DNA of 47,523 bases, from positions 1-47,523 of the forward strand of contig NZ_BMFP01000011.1 in the NCBI RefSeq assembly GCF_014638845.1. Direction: 5' to 3'. The notes beneath the pieces are model-generated. The model ran no database searches, was not told the DNA's origin, and saw only the letters and a list, made by a program, of their open reading frames with translations. Below are positions 16,801 through 23,687 of the stretch, piece by piece. Made by a program: the position numbers and the translations under genes. The DNA comes from Pontibacter amylolyticus (GTDB lineage Bacteria > Bacteroidota > Bacteroidia > Cytophagales > Hymenobacteraceae). The number at the start of each line of letters is the position of its first letter. Position 1 is the stretch's first letter.

Positions 16801-18667
16801 GCCGGCCATGAAAGCGACGGACATGGCCATCAGCTACGACCTGGACAAGCGCTTTGTCGAGTTTGGCAGTGAGCAGAAAGGTATAGCGAGCATAGAGTTC
16901 CCGAAAGCGCAGTACAAAACCTCGATGAGCCGCGCCACCTGGGACATGAAGCAGCAGAAGGTAAGCCTGGCCGCCGATGACGCAAGCGGAAAAAACTACT
17001 TCTACTCGCAGCACCCCGAGCAGGAAGGCCTGTACTTCAGCGCCGCCACCGGTGAGTATGACCTCAAGGTAAACTCCATTCTGGCGGGTGGCGTGCCCTA
17101 CATACCTGTTGGAGATGTGCACATTATACCTGACAGCGGCAAAGTAGCCGTGGCAGCGGGGGCCACCATCACGACCCTGCGCAATGCCCGCGTCCTGGCC
17201 GACTCCCTGCAGCAGTTCCACAAACTGTATTCGGGCAATATCAACGTGCTGTCGCGCAACGCCTTCAGCGGCACAGCAGTGCACGATTACCAGAACGCAG
17301 CGTCCGATTCGTTTAAGCTGCAGTTTGCCGACTTCCTGTACAAGGAGCTGCAACTGAAGAAGAAGTCAAACATCAACACGACCTACGCACAGTCACTGGT
17401 TCGTGAGACGGATAATTTTTACATCTTCCCGCACATTCGCTACAGAGGGAACGTGACGATGTATTCCTACCGCCCGCACATGGATTTTGACGGCGACCTG
17501 AAGCTGAACTTCACCGGAAACGAAGAAGACTCCGACTGGTTCCCGTTCAAGCGCGACTCCCTGAACCCGGACAACGTGCGCATCCCGATCATGAAGCAGA
17601 AGGCGCCGGACGGAAACCAGCTGTACACCGGCCTGCACCTGTCACGTGGAACATTTAAACCCTACAACACTTTTGTTTCGAAGAAGCAGTACGAGGACGA
17701 CCTGGACATTTTCACCGTAAGCGGCGACCTGTCCTACGATAAGGAGAAGAGCGAATTTAAGATTACGGATGCTGCCCGATCAGCTGCCGGATCTTACGAA
17801 GGCAGCGAGCTGCGCTACAACGAAGGTTCTAAAACGGTAGCCTTTGAAGGCAAGCTGAACCTGGTGAACTCCCTGAAGGACTTCGGCATAGAATCAGCCG
17901 GAACAGGTATAGCTAAAACCGACAGCGGCTACTATGCCATCGATGCGCTCATGGCTTTTGACATGAACATGCACTCCTCGGTTATATCGGCGCTGGGCAA
18001 AAAGCTGAACGAGACAGCCATACGTGGTGGTGGCGACAAGGGCAGTGATGAGACGATGCTTTACAAACTGGGCAACATCATCGGCAACCGCGACGCGCAA
18101 CGCTACCAGGGCGGCGCGATCGCTTTACCGAAGCTGTCAAATAAGTTGGTGCGCAGCATGGTGTTCGACAACGTAGATTTGCGCTGGTCCAACAAGACCA
18201 ATGCCTGGTACAGCGTGGGCAAGCTCGGCTTATCTAACGTGATGAAAGAGGAGATCAATGCGAACATGGACGGCTTTATGGAAATAAAGCAGGACCTGAA
18301 CGGCGAACCGGTAGTGAACATGTACCTGCAGGCAGATCCTTATACCTGGGTGTTCCTGAGCTACCTGGAAAACGGCCTCGTGGTTGTATCCTCTGACGCT
18401 GACCTGAACAAGACCATCCGCTCGAAGGCCAGTGGCGGGCGTTCCCGTAAGTACGGCATGTACATGGGCGAGACCATCGACAAGAACCGCTTCGTGGACC
18501 AGTTCAAGCACGACTACCTGAACGGCAAGGATCCCTTTAAAATGGCGACGCAGGCTCCTATAGCAGAGCAGGGGGGCTTTAATGTGGCTGAAGACGAAGT
18601 AGAGGACACAAAGAAGAAAAAGAAGAAGAAAAAAGGAAATGCTGAAGAGGAAGAAGGTTGGCAATAA
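13880..18667 (+). CDS. Very large exported protein of unknown family (1595 aa)
   Basis: I do not recognise a family. The protein has a signal peptide (1-19, cut after AQA). Residues 20-150 look helical. An acidic, Trp-rich, probably disordered linker with paired DW/SW motifs (about 175-215) follows, then about 1300 residues of predicted beta strand with loosely recurring units in which a strand pair is followed by a phrase such as SGKMSGKLYI, FNGTFYSGDIF or GSYEGSELRYNE. This suggests a long repetitive beta structure, comparable in style to OstA/AsmA/TamB-like envelope proteins, but that is inference from pattern. The C-terminus is a charged tail with eight consecutive Lys, then Glu-rich. No membrane anchor or T9SS C-terminal domain is evident. 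The frame is intact. It sits 18 bp after prmA. Confidence 0.85.
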   Translation: MKYKLLPFLFFLAVFAAQAQTRLATDPAQYITDAKNMLVTGKANNAEALGAALESVWGNQRLSEKQKQQVIDISQLMYRKKLRVNPHYENFYEMLVGAVNHQNMRGAQIDNMLEVVAKAVQQDEGAALDRFFKTSSSYLTTGILYQNKQYTLRTTGGSVSFAYEGNSAPKDKEKSAEVSDWESFSWDDEVAGENKEATADDWGDAWDTPKPAAPKKVDPKVAEKKRRDDFKKMFIPAQPKVSGPVLKLENVNLSFATIHDSTAIMKTSGQLMLASNLFVGEGGSFAWEVDGKPVSAAFKAFNFDITAAAFKVPEATITYNAVLDAPIEGVFEFRSTKAGTNGEKSYPRFASYTNDAKVKSLGKDIVYSGGFTLAGNLIGSKPLDGSVSALAVLEDGKKKFRSMAHNYNLNDSIIFANRAYVAIYQNQRRDSLTHPAMQLRYSKPTRELVLTRDKGVYSKSPFYDSYHKFEITAERVAWNLGTPHVNFSILNTKTLIPVQLESAQYFSNMRFQQLVGVASFHPLQVLVSYAAKAKTNDFYAFDVAKASKLNEKAVREAAISLAREGYLTYDGQSNFISLKPKAWHYVGSAQNLSDYDHLVIKSVVPSGRNATLNLNSNRLTVRGVEKMAFNNDSSTVYVVPDSSIVHLLDNRNMEFGGRLYAGRLNFRGSQFKFDYNEFMIDMQKLDTVAFVTKKRHVVGKKKELEQVMTSRSGKMSGKLYINKPNNKSGRKHYPEYPKFDSPMGGQVAFARPDVLAGAYDSTVYFDIPSYKLDSLSKGKSMLGFNGTFYSGDIFPPIKTKLTMMPDETLGFYYQPGPKGLPAFGGKGIAYDTVMMTSAGIQSRGKLKYLTSTFEAPEYTYYLDKVVTQKGASAKVEAGGGEASFPMASLGHYEMIWVPKQDTMYLMAAAGDPMKIYKEEFKFTGTAKLSPGGLYGDGELDNADANIVSQKLSFKGRSLSGNNAQMIVKSDVEGKPAMKATDMAISYDLDKRFVEFGSEQKGIASIEFPKAQYKTSMSRATWDMKQQKVSLAADDASGKNYFYSQHPEQEGLYFSAATGEYDLKVNSILAGGVPYIPVGDVHIIPDSGKVAVAAGATITTLRNARVLADSLQQFHKLYSGNINVLSRNAFSGTAVHDYQNAASDSFKLQFADFLYKELQLKKKSNINTTYAQSLVRETDNFYIFPHIRYRGNVTMYSYRPHMDFDGDLKLNFTGNEEDSDWFPFKRDSLNPDNVRIPIMKQKAPDGNQLYTGLHLSRGTFKPYNTFVSKKQYEDDLDIFTVSGDLSYDKEKSEFKITDAARSAAGSYEGSELRYNEGSKTVAFEGKLNLVNSLKDFGIESAGTGIAKTDSGYYAIDALMAFDMNMHSSVISALGKKLNETAIRGGGDKGSDETMLYKLGNIIGNRDAQRYQGGAIALPKLSNKLVRSMVFDNVDLRWSNKTNAWYSVGKLGLSNVMKEEINANMDGFMEIKQDLNGEPVVNMYLQADPYTWVFLSYLENGLVVVSSDADLNKTIRSKASGGRSRKYGMYMGETIDKNRFVDQFKHDYLNGKDPFKMATQAPIAEQGGFNVAEDEVEDTKKKKKKKKGNAEEEEGWQ

Positions 18668-18709
18668 CCGATAACCGCCTTACGGCCGTATAGGGAAAGA
18701 TATCTACCG

Positions 18710-18742
18710 TTTGGATATTAAAATAACTAGTCCCTATATTTG
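18710..18742 (+). promoter_or_regulatory. Promoter of plsY
   Basis: TTTG at 18710-18713, a 21-nt spacer and TATATTTG at 18735-18742 match the Bacteroidota TTTG-N19-21-TAnnTTTG promoter. Transcription would start near 18749, giving a leader of about 80 nt that contains a hairpin. Confidence 0.65.
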
Positions 18743-18772
18743 GGTTCTTTTCAAAATAAAAACACACGGGCA

Positions 18773-18801
18773 AACCGCACTTAATTCCCTTAAGTGCGGT
18801 T
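18773..18801 (+). promoter_or_regulatory. Perfect 12-bp inverted repeat in the plsY leader
   Basis: AACCGCACTTAA, a 5-nt loop (TTCCC) and TTAAGTGCGGTT form a perfect hairpin that ends 29 nt before the plsY ATG, inside the predicted 5' leader. It has no T run, so it is not an ordinary terminator. It could be an operator or an RNA control element. Confidence 0.55.
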
Positions 18802-18830
18802 AATGCAAACAGAAACCTGGCACACGCGTC

Positions 18831-19475
18831 ATGAACATACTTTTAATTGCCGCTTTATTTATAGTAGCGTACTTAATCGGATCTATCTCCACTGCCGTTT
18901 GGATCGGCAAGGCTTACTACGGAGTCGACATTCGCCAGCATGGCAGTGGCAACTCCGGCGCAACCAACACATTCCGGGTACTGGGCAAAAAGCCGGGCAC
19001 TATCGTGATGCTGATCGATATTTTCAAAGGCTGGGTAGCCACTTCACTGGCAGCCCTGCTGGTGATCTTCAACGCCATACCTGCCGATGATCTGATTTTT
19101 TATCAACTGGCCATGGGTGCTTTGGCCGTGGTAGGACACATTTTTCCGGTATATGAGCGCTTTAAGGGCGGAAAAGGCGTGGCCACTTTGCTGGGCATGA
19201 TGTTGGCCATACACTTGGAAGTGGCTCTGATGTGCATGATCATTTTTGTGATCGTGCTCTTTACCTCCAGGTATGTCTCGCTCGGGTCCATGATTGCGGC
19301 ACTTGCCTTTCCGATCCTTCTGTTACTGCCGCGTTTCTATCCCGACAACCCGATCCTGATCATCTTTGGATTTGTGGTATTTGCCGTGGTGGTATTAACG
19401 CACCGTAAGAACATCAACCGCCTGATAAATGGCGAGGAGAGCAAAGCCAACATCAAGCTCGGGCTCCGAAAATAA
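18831..19475 (+). CDS. plsY: Glycerol-3-phosphate acyltransferase PlsY
   Basis: This 214-residue integral membrane enzyme transfers an acyl group from acyl phosphate to glycerol 3-phosphate, the first step of phospholipid synthesis. The three conserved PlsY motifs are present: GSISTAVWIGK near the N-terminus, RQHGSGNSGATNTFRVLG (about 36-53), and GHIFPVYERFKGGKGVAT (about 101-118). About five membrane helices are visible. Length is normal. It has its own promoter with a leader hairpin and a weak terminator. Confidence 0.96.
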   Translation: MNILLIAALFIVAYLIGSISTAVWIGKAYYGVDIRQHGSGNSGATNTFRVLGKKPGTIVMLIDIFKGWVATSLAALLVIFNAIPADDLIFYQLAMGALAVVGHIFPVYERFKGGKGVATLLGMMLAIHLEVALMCMIIFVIVLFTSRYVSLGSMIAALAFPILLLLPRFYPDNPILIIFGFVVFAVVVLTHRKNINRLINGEESKANIKLGLRK

Positions 19476-19503
19476 GTATAGCTACCCACAGGTATAAGCA
19501 TTC

Positions 19504-19537
19504 TAAAAGCTACTCTTTCCGAAGGGTGGCTTTTTTT
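19504..19537 (+). terminator. plsY terminator (weak stem)
   Basis: AAGCTACTCTT paired with AAGGGTGGCTT (two G-U pairs) is followed by seven T. Confidence 0.65.
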
Positions 19538-19568
19538 GTACCTTTATCGCAGGACATTTATCTGGACT

Positions 19569-20930
19569 ATGAATCAATATATCGCTGACAACAAAGACCG
19601 ATTTATAAACGAGCTGCTCGACATGCTGCGCATACCTTCCGTGAGCGCTGACCCGAAGTTTAAGCAGGACGTGCTGCGCACAGCCGATTTTGTAGCCCAA
19701 AAGCTGCGCGAGGCCGGCGCCGATAACGTGGAGCTTTGCGAAACCGCCGGCTACCCGATCGTGTATGGCGAGAAAGTAGTAGACCCAAGCCTGCCTACGG
19801 TGCTGGTATACGGCCACTACGATGTGCAGCCTGCCGACCCGTACGAACTGTGGCACTCGCCTCCGTTTGAGCCCGTGATCAAAGACGGCAAGATCTACGC
19901 CCGAGGCGCTTGCGACGACAAAGGCCAGATGTACATGCACGTAAAGGCCTTTGAAGTAATGATGCAGAACAACGCCTTAACTTGTAATGTGAAGTTCATG
20001 ATAGAGGGCGAAGAGGAAGTGGGCTCGGCCAACCTGGCCACTTTCGTGAAGAACAACAAAGAGAAACTGAATGCCGATGTGATCCTGATCTCGGACACAG
20101 GTATGCTGGGCAACGACACGCCTTCTATCACGACCGGCCTGCGTGGTATGAGCTACGTGGAGGTAGAGGTGACCGGACCGAACCGTGATCTGCACTCTGG
20201 TCTGTACGGTGGCGCGGTGGCCAACCCGATTAACATCCTGTGCCAGATGATCGCCTCAATGCACGACGAGAACAACCACATCACCATACCTGGCTTCTAC
20301 GACAACGTGCAGGAACTGAGTAAGGAAGAGCGTGCCGAGATGGCCCGCGCTCCATTCAGCCTGGAGAAGTATAAGCAGGCCCTTGACCTGCCGGATGTGC
20401 ATGGCGAGGCAGGCTATGTGACCATGGAGCGCAACTCCATTCGCCCGACGCTGGATGTGAACGGCATCTGGGGTGGCTATACAGGAGAAGGCGCCAAAAC
20501 GGTTATACCTTCGCAGGCCTTCGCCAAGATCTCGATGCGCCTGGTGCCGAACCAGACATCCGAAGAGATTACAGAGAAATTCAAGAAGCACTTTGAGAGC
20601 ATTGCGCCGAAGAGCGTGAAGGTGCTGGTGAAGCCGCACCACGGGGGCGAACCAGTTGTGACGCCGACCGACTCTGTCGCTTACCAGGCAGCCGCAAAAG
20701 CATACGAAGAAACGTTTGGGGTGAAACCGGTGCCGGTGCGCAGCGGCGGTTCTATTCCGATTGTGGCGATGTTCAAGTCAGAGCTTGGCCTGGACTCGGT
20801 GCTGATGGGCTTTGGCCTGGACACGGATGCGATCCACTCACCGAACGAGCATTTCGGGGTGTTCAACTTCATGAAAGGTATAGAGACGATCCCACAGTTC
20901 TATAAATACTATGCTGAGATGAGCAAATAA
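19569..20930 (+). CDS. M20-family dipeptidase/metallohydrolase
   Basis: A 453-residue di-zinc peptidase of the M20 (CPG2/CNDP-like) group, probably cytoplasmic because no signal peptide is present. ATG 19569 is preferred to an in-frame TTG at 19536. Metal ligands are visible in order: His83 in YGHYDVQP, Asp116 in RGACDDKGQ, Glu148/149 in MIEGEEEVGSAN (catalytic base and ligand), the Asp in LISDTGML and the C-terminal His in DAIHSPNEHFG. The lid domain sits between about 190 and 310. Likely role is hydrolysis of dipeptides. TACCTTTA at 19539-19546 may be its -7 box. It ends in a strong terminator. Confidence 0.93.
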   Translation: MNQYIADNKDRFINELLDMLRIPSVSADPKFKQDVLRTADFVAQKLREAGADNVELCETAGYPIVYGEKVVDPSLPTVLVYGHYDVQPADPYELWHSPPFEPVIKDGKIYARGACDDKGQMYMHVKAFEVMMQNNALTCNVKFMIEGEEEVGSANLATFVKNNKEKLNADVILISDTGMLGNDTPSITTGLRGMSYVEVEVTGPNRDLHSGLYGGAVANPINILCQMIASMHDENNHITIPGFYDNVQELSKEERAEMARAPFSLEKYKQALDLPDVHGEAGYVTMERNSIRPTLDVNGIWGGYTGEGAKTVIPSQAFAKISMRLVPNQTSEEITEKFKKHFESIAPKSVKVLVKPHHGGEPVVTPTDSVAYQAAAKAYEETFGVKPVPVRSGGSIPIVAMFKSELGLDSVLMGFGLDTDAIHSPNEHFGVFNFMKGIETIPQFYKYYAEMSK

Positions 20931-20947
20931 GCTTTTCTTCAAAACGC

Positions 20948-20991
20948 AACAGCCCCGTTACTTCATGAAAGTAGCGGGGCTGTTCTGTTTT
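20948..20991 (+). terminator. Terminator of the M20 peptidase gene
   Basis: AACAGCCCCGTTACTTC paired with GAAAGTAGCGGGGCTGTT (one G-U pair) is followed by a T-rich tail. It may also stop the converging barrel gene. Confidence 0.85.
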
Positions 20992-21020
20992 AAGGTATAG
21001 CAAGTTATAGCGGTTCGTGT

Positions 21021-21680
21021 TTACCAGCTGCCAGGCCGGCGTGCAGGCATCAGAAAGCCGATGGAGAGTTGCCAGACGAGGTTGCGCTGGGTCAGGTCCT
21101 GTTTCGGAAATGGACGGAGGCTACCCGTGTGGCGCACGTTCAGAAAGAAACCGCTTTCGAGCATCAGGCCACCGCCTACCGCGTAGCCGGCATCAAAGCT
21201 GTTGAAATCATCCCGGCTGAAATCTTCGCGACCAAGCACAAGCGGAGGATCCAGGGTAGGATCGGTGCTCACTATATTGACCTTGTTGCCGACATGGAGC
21301 AGATAGCCCATATACGGACCGGCCTCTACGAACAGGGCGGCTTTCTGCAGTTTGATCATAAGGGGGAGTTCGATGTAATCGAGGCGGAGATCGCCGGTGA
21401 GGGCGGTTTCGGCGGGGGTGTTTAAGGTATAGTTGTCGTAGGTAAAGCCCTTGCGGCTGTAATGGAGCTCGGGCTGCACTGACAGGCGGGAGGCAAACTC
21501 ATAAGCAAAAACGAAGGCGCCGTGTATACCTGCCAGGTGGTTGATCTGGTCGGAGGGGGCGTCGGAGCCTGCTGCTTTGGAGAAGCCACCCCCGGCTTTT
21601 ACGCCGTAGCGGTAATACTGGGCTTCTGCTGCAAACGAGATGGTGAGCAGCAGTCCTATCAGGAGTATGGTCTTTTTCAT
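21021..21680 (-). CDS. Outer-membrane beta-barrel protein, tandem copy 1
   Basis: 219 residues from ATG 21680 (MKKTILLIG). A longer frame to 21806 exists but adds a tail with no signal-peptide character in front of a perfectly good signal peptide (cut after AEA). The mature part has the features of the small PorT-like barrel family: YGVKAGGGFS at the N-terminus, LSVQPELHYSRKGF, YIELPLMIKLQKAALFVEAGPYMGYL and YAVGGGLMLESGF. It ends in Trp (GSW), an aromatic residue as in barrels, though after a longer basic tail than usual. It is one of three related barrels in a row. No substrate can be inferred. Confidence 0.85.
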   Translation of the reverse strand: MKKTILLIGLLLTISFAAEAQYYRYGVKAGGGFSKAAGSDAPSDQINHLAGIHGAFVFAYEFASRLSVQPELHYSRKGFTYDNYTLNTPAETALTGDLRLDYIELPLMIKLQKAALFVEAGPYMGYLLHVGNKVNIVSTDPTLDPPLVLGREDFSRDDFNSFDAGYAVGGGLMLESGFFLNVRHTGSLRPFPKQDLTQRNLVWQLSIGFLMPARRPGSW

Positions 21681-21755
21681 AGTTGCGGGTTTAGTAACGT
21701 GGTTAGGGTCTTGCCTTGCTTCATTGTACTCCTGCCGGTGGCATTTAGTTAAGCA

Positions 21756-21775
21756 CAGGTATAGCAGGTATAGCC
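21756..21775. repeat. Two tandem copies of AGGTATAG
   Basis: AGGTATAG occurs at 21757-21764 and again at 21766-21773 with a 9-bp period, between two barrel genes. It is the tightest direct pair of this word in the window. Confidence 0.8.
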
Positions 21776-21781
21776 GGAAAC

Positions 21782-21815
21782 AAAAAAGCCGCCGGATGCT
21801 ATGCACCCGACGGCT
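21782..21815 (-). terminator. Terminator of barrel copy 2
   Basis: The stem around 21788-21799 and 21803-21815 pairs fully only in the minus-strand RNA, where two C-A mismatches become G-U pairs. A T run of six follows on that strand. The strand is therefore clear. Confidence 0.75.
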
Positions 21816-21834
21816 TCTCTATTTAAGAAATTAA

Positions 21835-22500
21835 TTAGCGGCCCGTTGGCAGTGCCAGGCCTACCGTTACCATAAAGGTAGAATGGCGGGCGTTGGTCAG
21901 GTCTCCGTCGAAATTCAAGTCTTCTTTCACAAAGTCGCTGAAGGCACCATTGTAGCGCACACCGAAACTGATGGCATTGTTAGCCGAAGTGAAACCGATG
22001 CCGGCTGCGTAGCCCACTTCAAACTCCTTCAGTCCATCTTTGCTGTTTTCGTCACGAGTGGTGTTCTGTAGCTGGCCGTTCAGGTAAGACTTTGTCTCAT
22101 TGTTTACGCTCACGAGATAAGACGCTTGCGGACCAGCTTCAAAATACAATGGTCCAGCCTTGATTCTGGCAAGCACCGGCAGGTCGATGTAGTTGTAATT
22201 CACTTTACCCTCTCTTCTCCAGTTCTGGCCCAGCAGGGTAAACTCAGAGTCTTCGTTCTTGAAACCTTTCACAGAGTAAAGTAGCTCCGGCTGTATAGAG
22301 AAGAAGTTGTCGACAATGCCGAAGTTGGCCATGATACCGGCATGGAATCCGACTTTGTTTTCAAAACGGTCTTCATCACGCAGGTCGCCGGACAGGTTAG
22401 AGATATTCGCACCGCCTCTTACACCGAAGCTTGCGTTTTGCGCCTGAGCACTAAATGCAGTAGCCACTGCAAACACGAACATAAATAATAGCTTTTTCAT
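21835..22500 (-). CDS. Outer-membrane beta-barrel protein, tandem copy 2
   Basis: 221 residues from ATG 22500 (MKKLLFMFVFAVATAFSAQAQ), signal peptide cut after AQA. Family motifs are SFGVRGGANISNLSG, FFSIQPELLYSVKGF, YIDLPVLARIKAGPLYFEAG and GYAAGIGF. It is clearly paralogous to copy 3 at 22871-23443: both share FFSIQPELLYS, the LPVL/VPVL strand and AGPLYFEAGPQ. A TAGTTTTG promoter box lies upstream and its own terminator follows, so it is a separate unit. It is probably an outer-membrane barrel of unknown function. The C-terminus (VTVGLALPTGR) is not aromatic, a small oddity. Confidence 0.87.
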   Translation of the reverse strand: MKKLLFMFVFAVATAFSAQAQNASFGVRGGANISNLSGDLRDEDRFENKVGFHAGIMANFGIVDNFFSIQPELLYSVKGFKNEDSEFTLLGQNWRREGKVNYNYIDLPVLARIKAGPLYFEAGPQASYLVSVNNETKSYLNGQLQNTTRDENSKDGLKEFEVGYAAGIGFTSANNAISFGVRYNGAFSDFVKEDLNFDGDLTNARHSTFMVTVGLALPTGR

Positions 22501-22544
22501 AATTGGGTATTGGTTGTTTTGGTATGGTCTGAGCAATATACGTG

Positions 22545-22552
22545 CAAAACTA
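22545..22552 (-). promoter_or_regulatory. Putative -7 box for barrel copy 2
   Basis: On the minus strand this reads TAGTTTTG, matching TAnnTTTG, 45 nt before the ATG at 22500. Confidence 0.45.
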
Positions 22553-22803
22553 TATTTTTATTGAGTATGTAAGGCGGGTATATTTATCAACAAGGTGCCA
22601 TCTAGTTGACTATCAGGAGAATAATTTTTATAGAATTGGACACTATTTACGGGCTTTTTGTGCGTCAACTCAATCGAACTCTCATTCGGTGAAGTTGCAG
22701 CATACGTTACTTTACTATACCTACTCAACACTTAGTTGCGGATACTTAGTGAGTGGTGCCGCTACAATAGTTGGGGGAAAGGCAGAACAGGTATAACAGC
22801 GTT
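22553..22803. other. Intergenic region, no gene seen
   Basis: An AT-rich spacer between barrel copies 2 and 3. No credible ORF. CTATACCTA near 22715 and an AGGTATA near 22790 are copies of the window-wide word. Confidence 0.5.
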
Positions 22804-22835
22804 ATCAAAAAAAGCCCCGGCGCAAACCGGGGCTT
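22804..22835 (-). terminator. Terminator of barrel copy 3
   Basis: AAGCCCCGG (22812-22820) and CCGGGGCTT (22827-22835) form a 9-bp stem with a 6-nt loop. Seven T follow on the minus strand. Confidence 0.85.
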
Positions 22836-22870
22836 CAGTATTATAGTTTTATTCTGTACTAATGGGGCGG

Positions 22871-23443
22871 TTATCTGCCGCCGAACGAATAGCCCAACGT
22901 CAGCATGAATACGTCATTACGATAGTTAGGGGCATTAGAGTTGTCATACAGTTTGGAAATATCTCCGTTGTAACGTACCCCTACGCTCAGGCCGAGCGGA
23001 GTGGCCTGCAAGCCCACACCTGCTGCGTAACCAAGACCAGTGCGCTTAACATCATCAGTCGGTGGCGCAGTTCCTTCTCTGTCATCACTGATCTTTACTG
23101 ATAGCTGCGGTCCAGCTTCAAAGTATAATGGACCAGCATTAACCCGGCCTAAAACAGGAACGTCTAGGTAATTCACTTTCACTTTCCATGTGTTTCCGTC
23201 ATTCTCGGCACCCTTCATCGAGTAAAGCAATTCTGGCTGAATTGAAAAAAAGTTATCAGCTGACAGTGGGAAGTTGGCTGTCAAGCCAGCATGCCCGCCC
23301 CAGATGCGATCGAAGTTGTCGGCATCTGAGCCACCAAAACCAGCATAGTTTACACCAGCCCTGATACCCAATCGTGGTCCCTGCGCGTGTGCGGCAACCA
23401 CTGTCGTCATGGCTAAAACAAGCATTAAGATTCTCTTCTTCAT
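22871..23443 (-). CDS. Outer-membrane beta-barrel protein, tandem copy 3
   Basis: 190 residues with a signal peptide (cut after AHA, before QGPRLG). Motifs of the PorT-like barrel family are LGIRAGVNYAGFGG, FFSIQPELLYSMKG, YLDVPVLGRVNAGPLYFEAG and GYAAGVGL. It shares most of these with copy 2, indicating local duplication, but is shorter, mainly through loss of loop sequence. The final strand is MLTLGYSFGGR. The promoter is not obvious. It is a separate unit with its own terminator. Confidence 0.87.
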   Translation of the reverse strand: MKKRILMLVLAMTTVVAAHAQGPRLGIRAGVNYAGFGGSDADNFDRIWGGHAGLTANFPLSADNFFSIQPELLYSMKGAENDGNTWKVKVNYLDVPVLGRVNAGPLYFEAGPQLSVKISDDREGTAPPTDDVKRTGLGYAAGVGLQATPLGLSVGVRYNGDISKLYDNSNAPNYRNDVFMLTLGYSFGGR

Positions 23444-23610
23444 AGTAGTAAATGGTTAATTGGATTAAGTGTGTTACTGCCAGGATGAGTCTTCTTCACT
23501 TCAGGCTCCTGACGACCCATAATACGCAGTCCCCCAAGAAAAGTCTAAATAAGTTTAATCTTTCGCCTGAAAGGCAGTGCAATCACAAGGGCAGATTAAA
23601 ATGGTATTAA

Positions 23611-23647
23611 AAAGAAAAGTTCAACACCATTTTATGGTATTGAACTT
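23611..23647 (-). terminator. comM terminator
   Basis: The arms 23617-23630 and 23634-23647 form a 14-bp stem with one G-U pair on the minus strand, followed there by a T-rich tail. It lies 40 bp after the comM stop. Confidence 0.75.
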
Positions 23648-23687
23648 CGTAATTACTTAATATATAAGTTTTTGTATCTTTTGTAGT

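Noticed and set aside
15884..17353. 489-aa open frame antisense to the 1595-aa gene
   Set aside because: Shadow of a GC-rich coding frame; no recognisable domains and His/Val/Gln-rich composition typical of antisense frames.
18792..18800. AAGTGCGGT, identical to the core of the Haemophilus uptake sequence
   Set aside because: It is half of a local perfect hairpin and I saw it only there; the genome is not Pasteurellaceae. The iterated word here is AGGTATAG.
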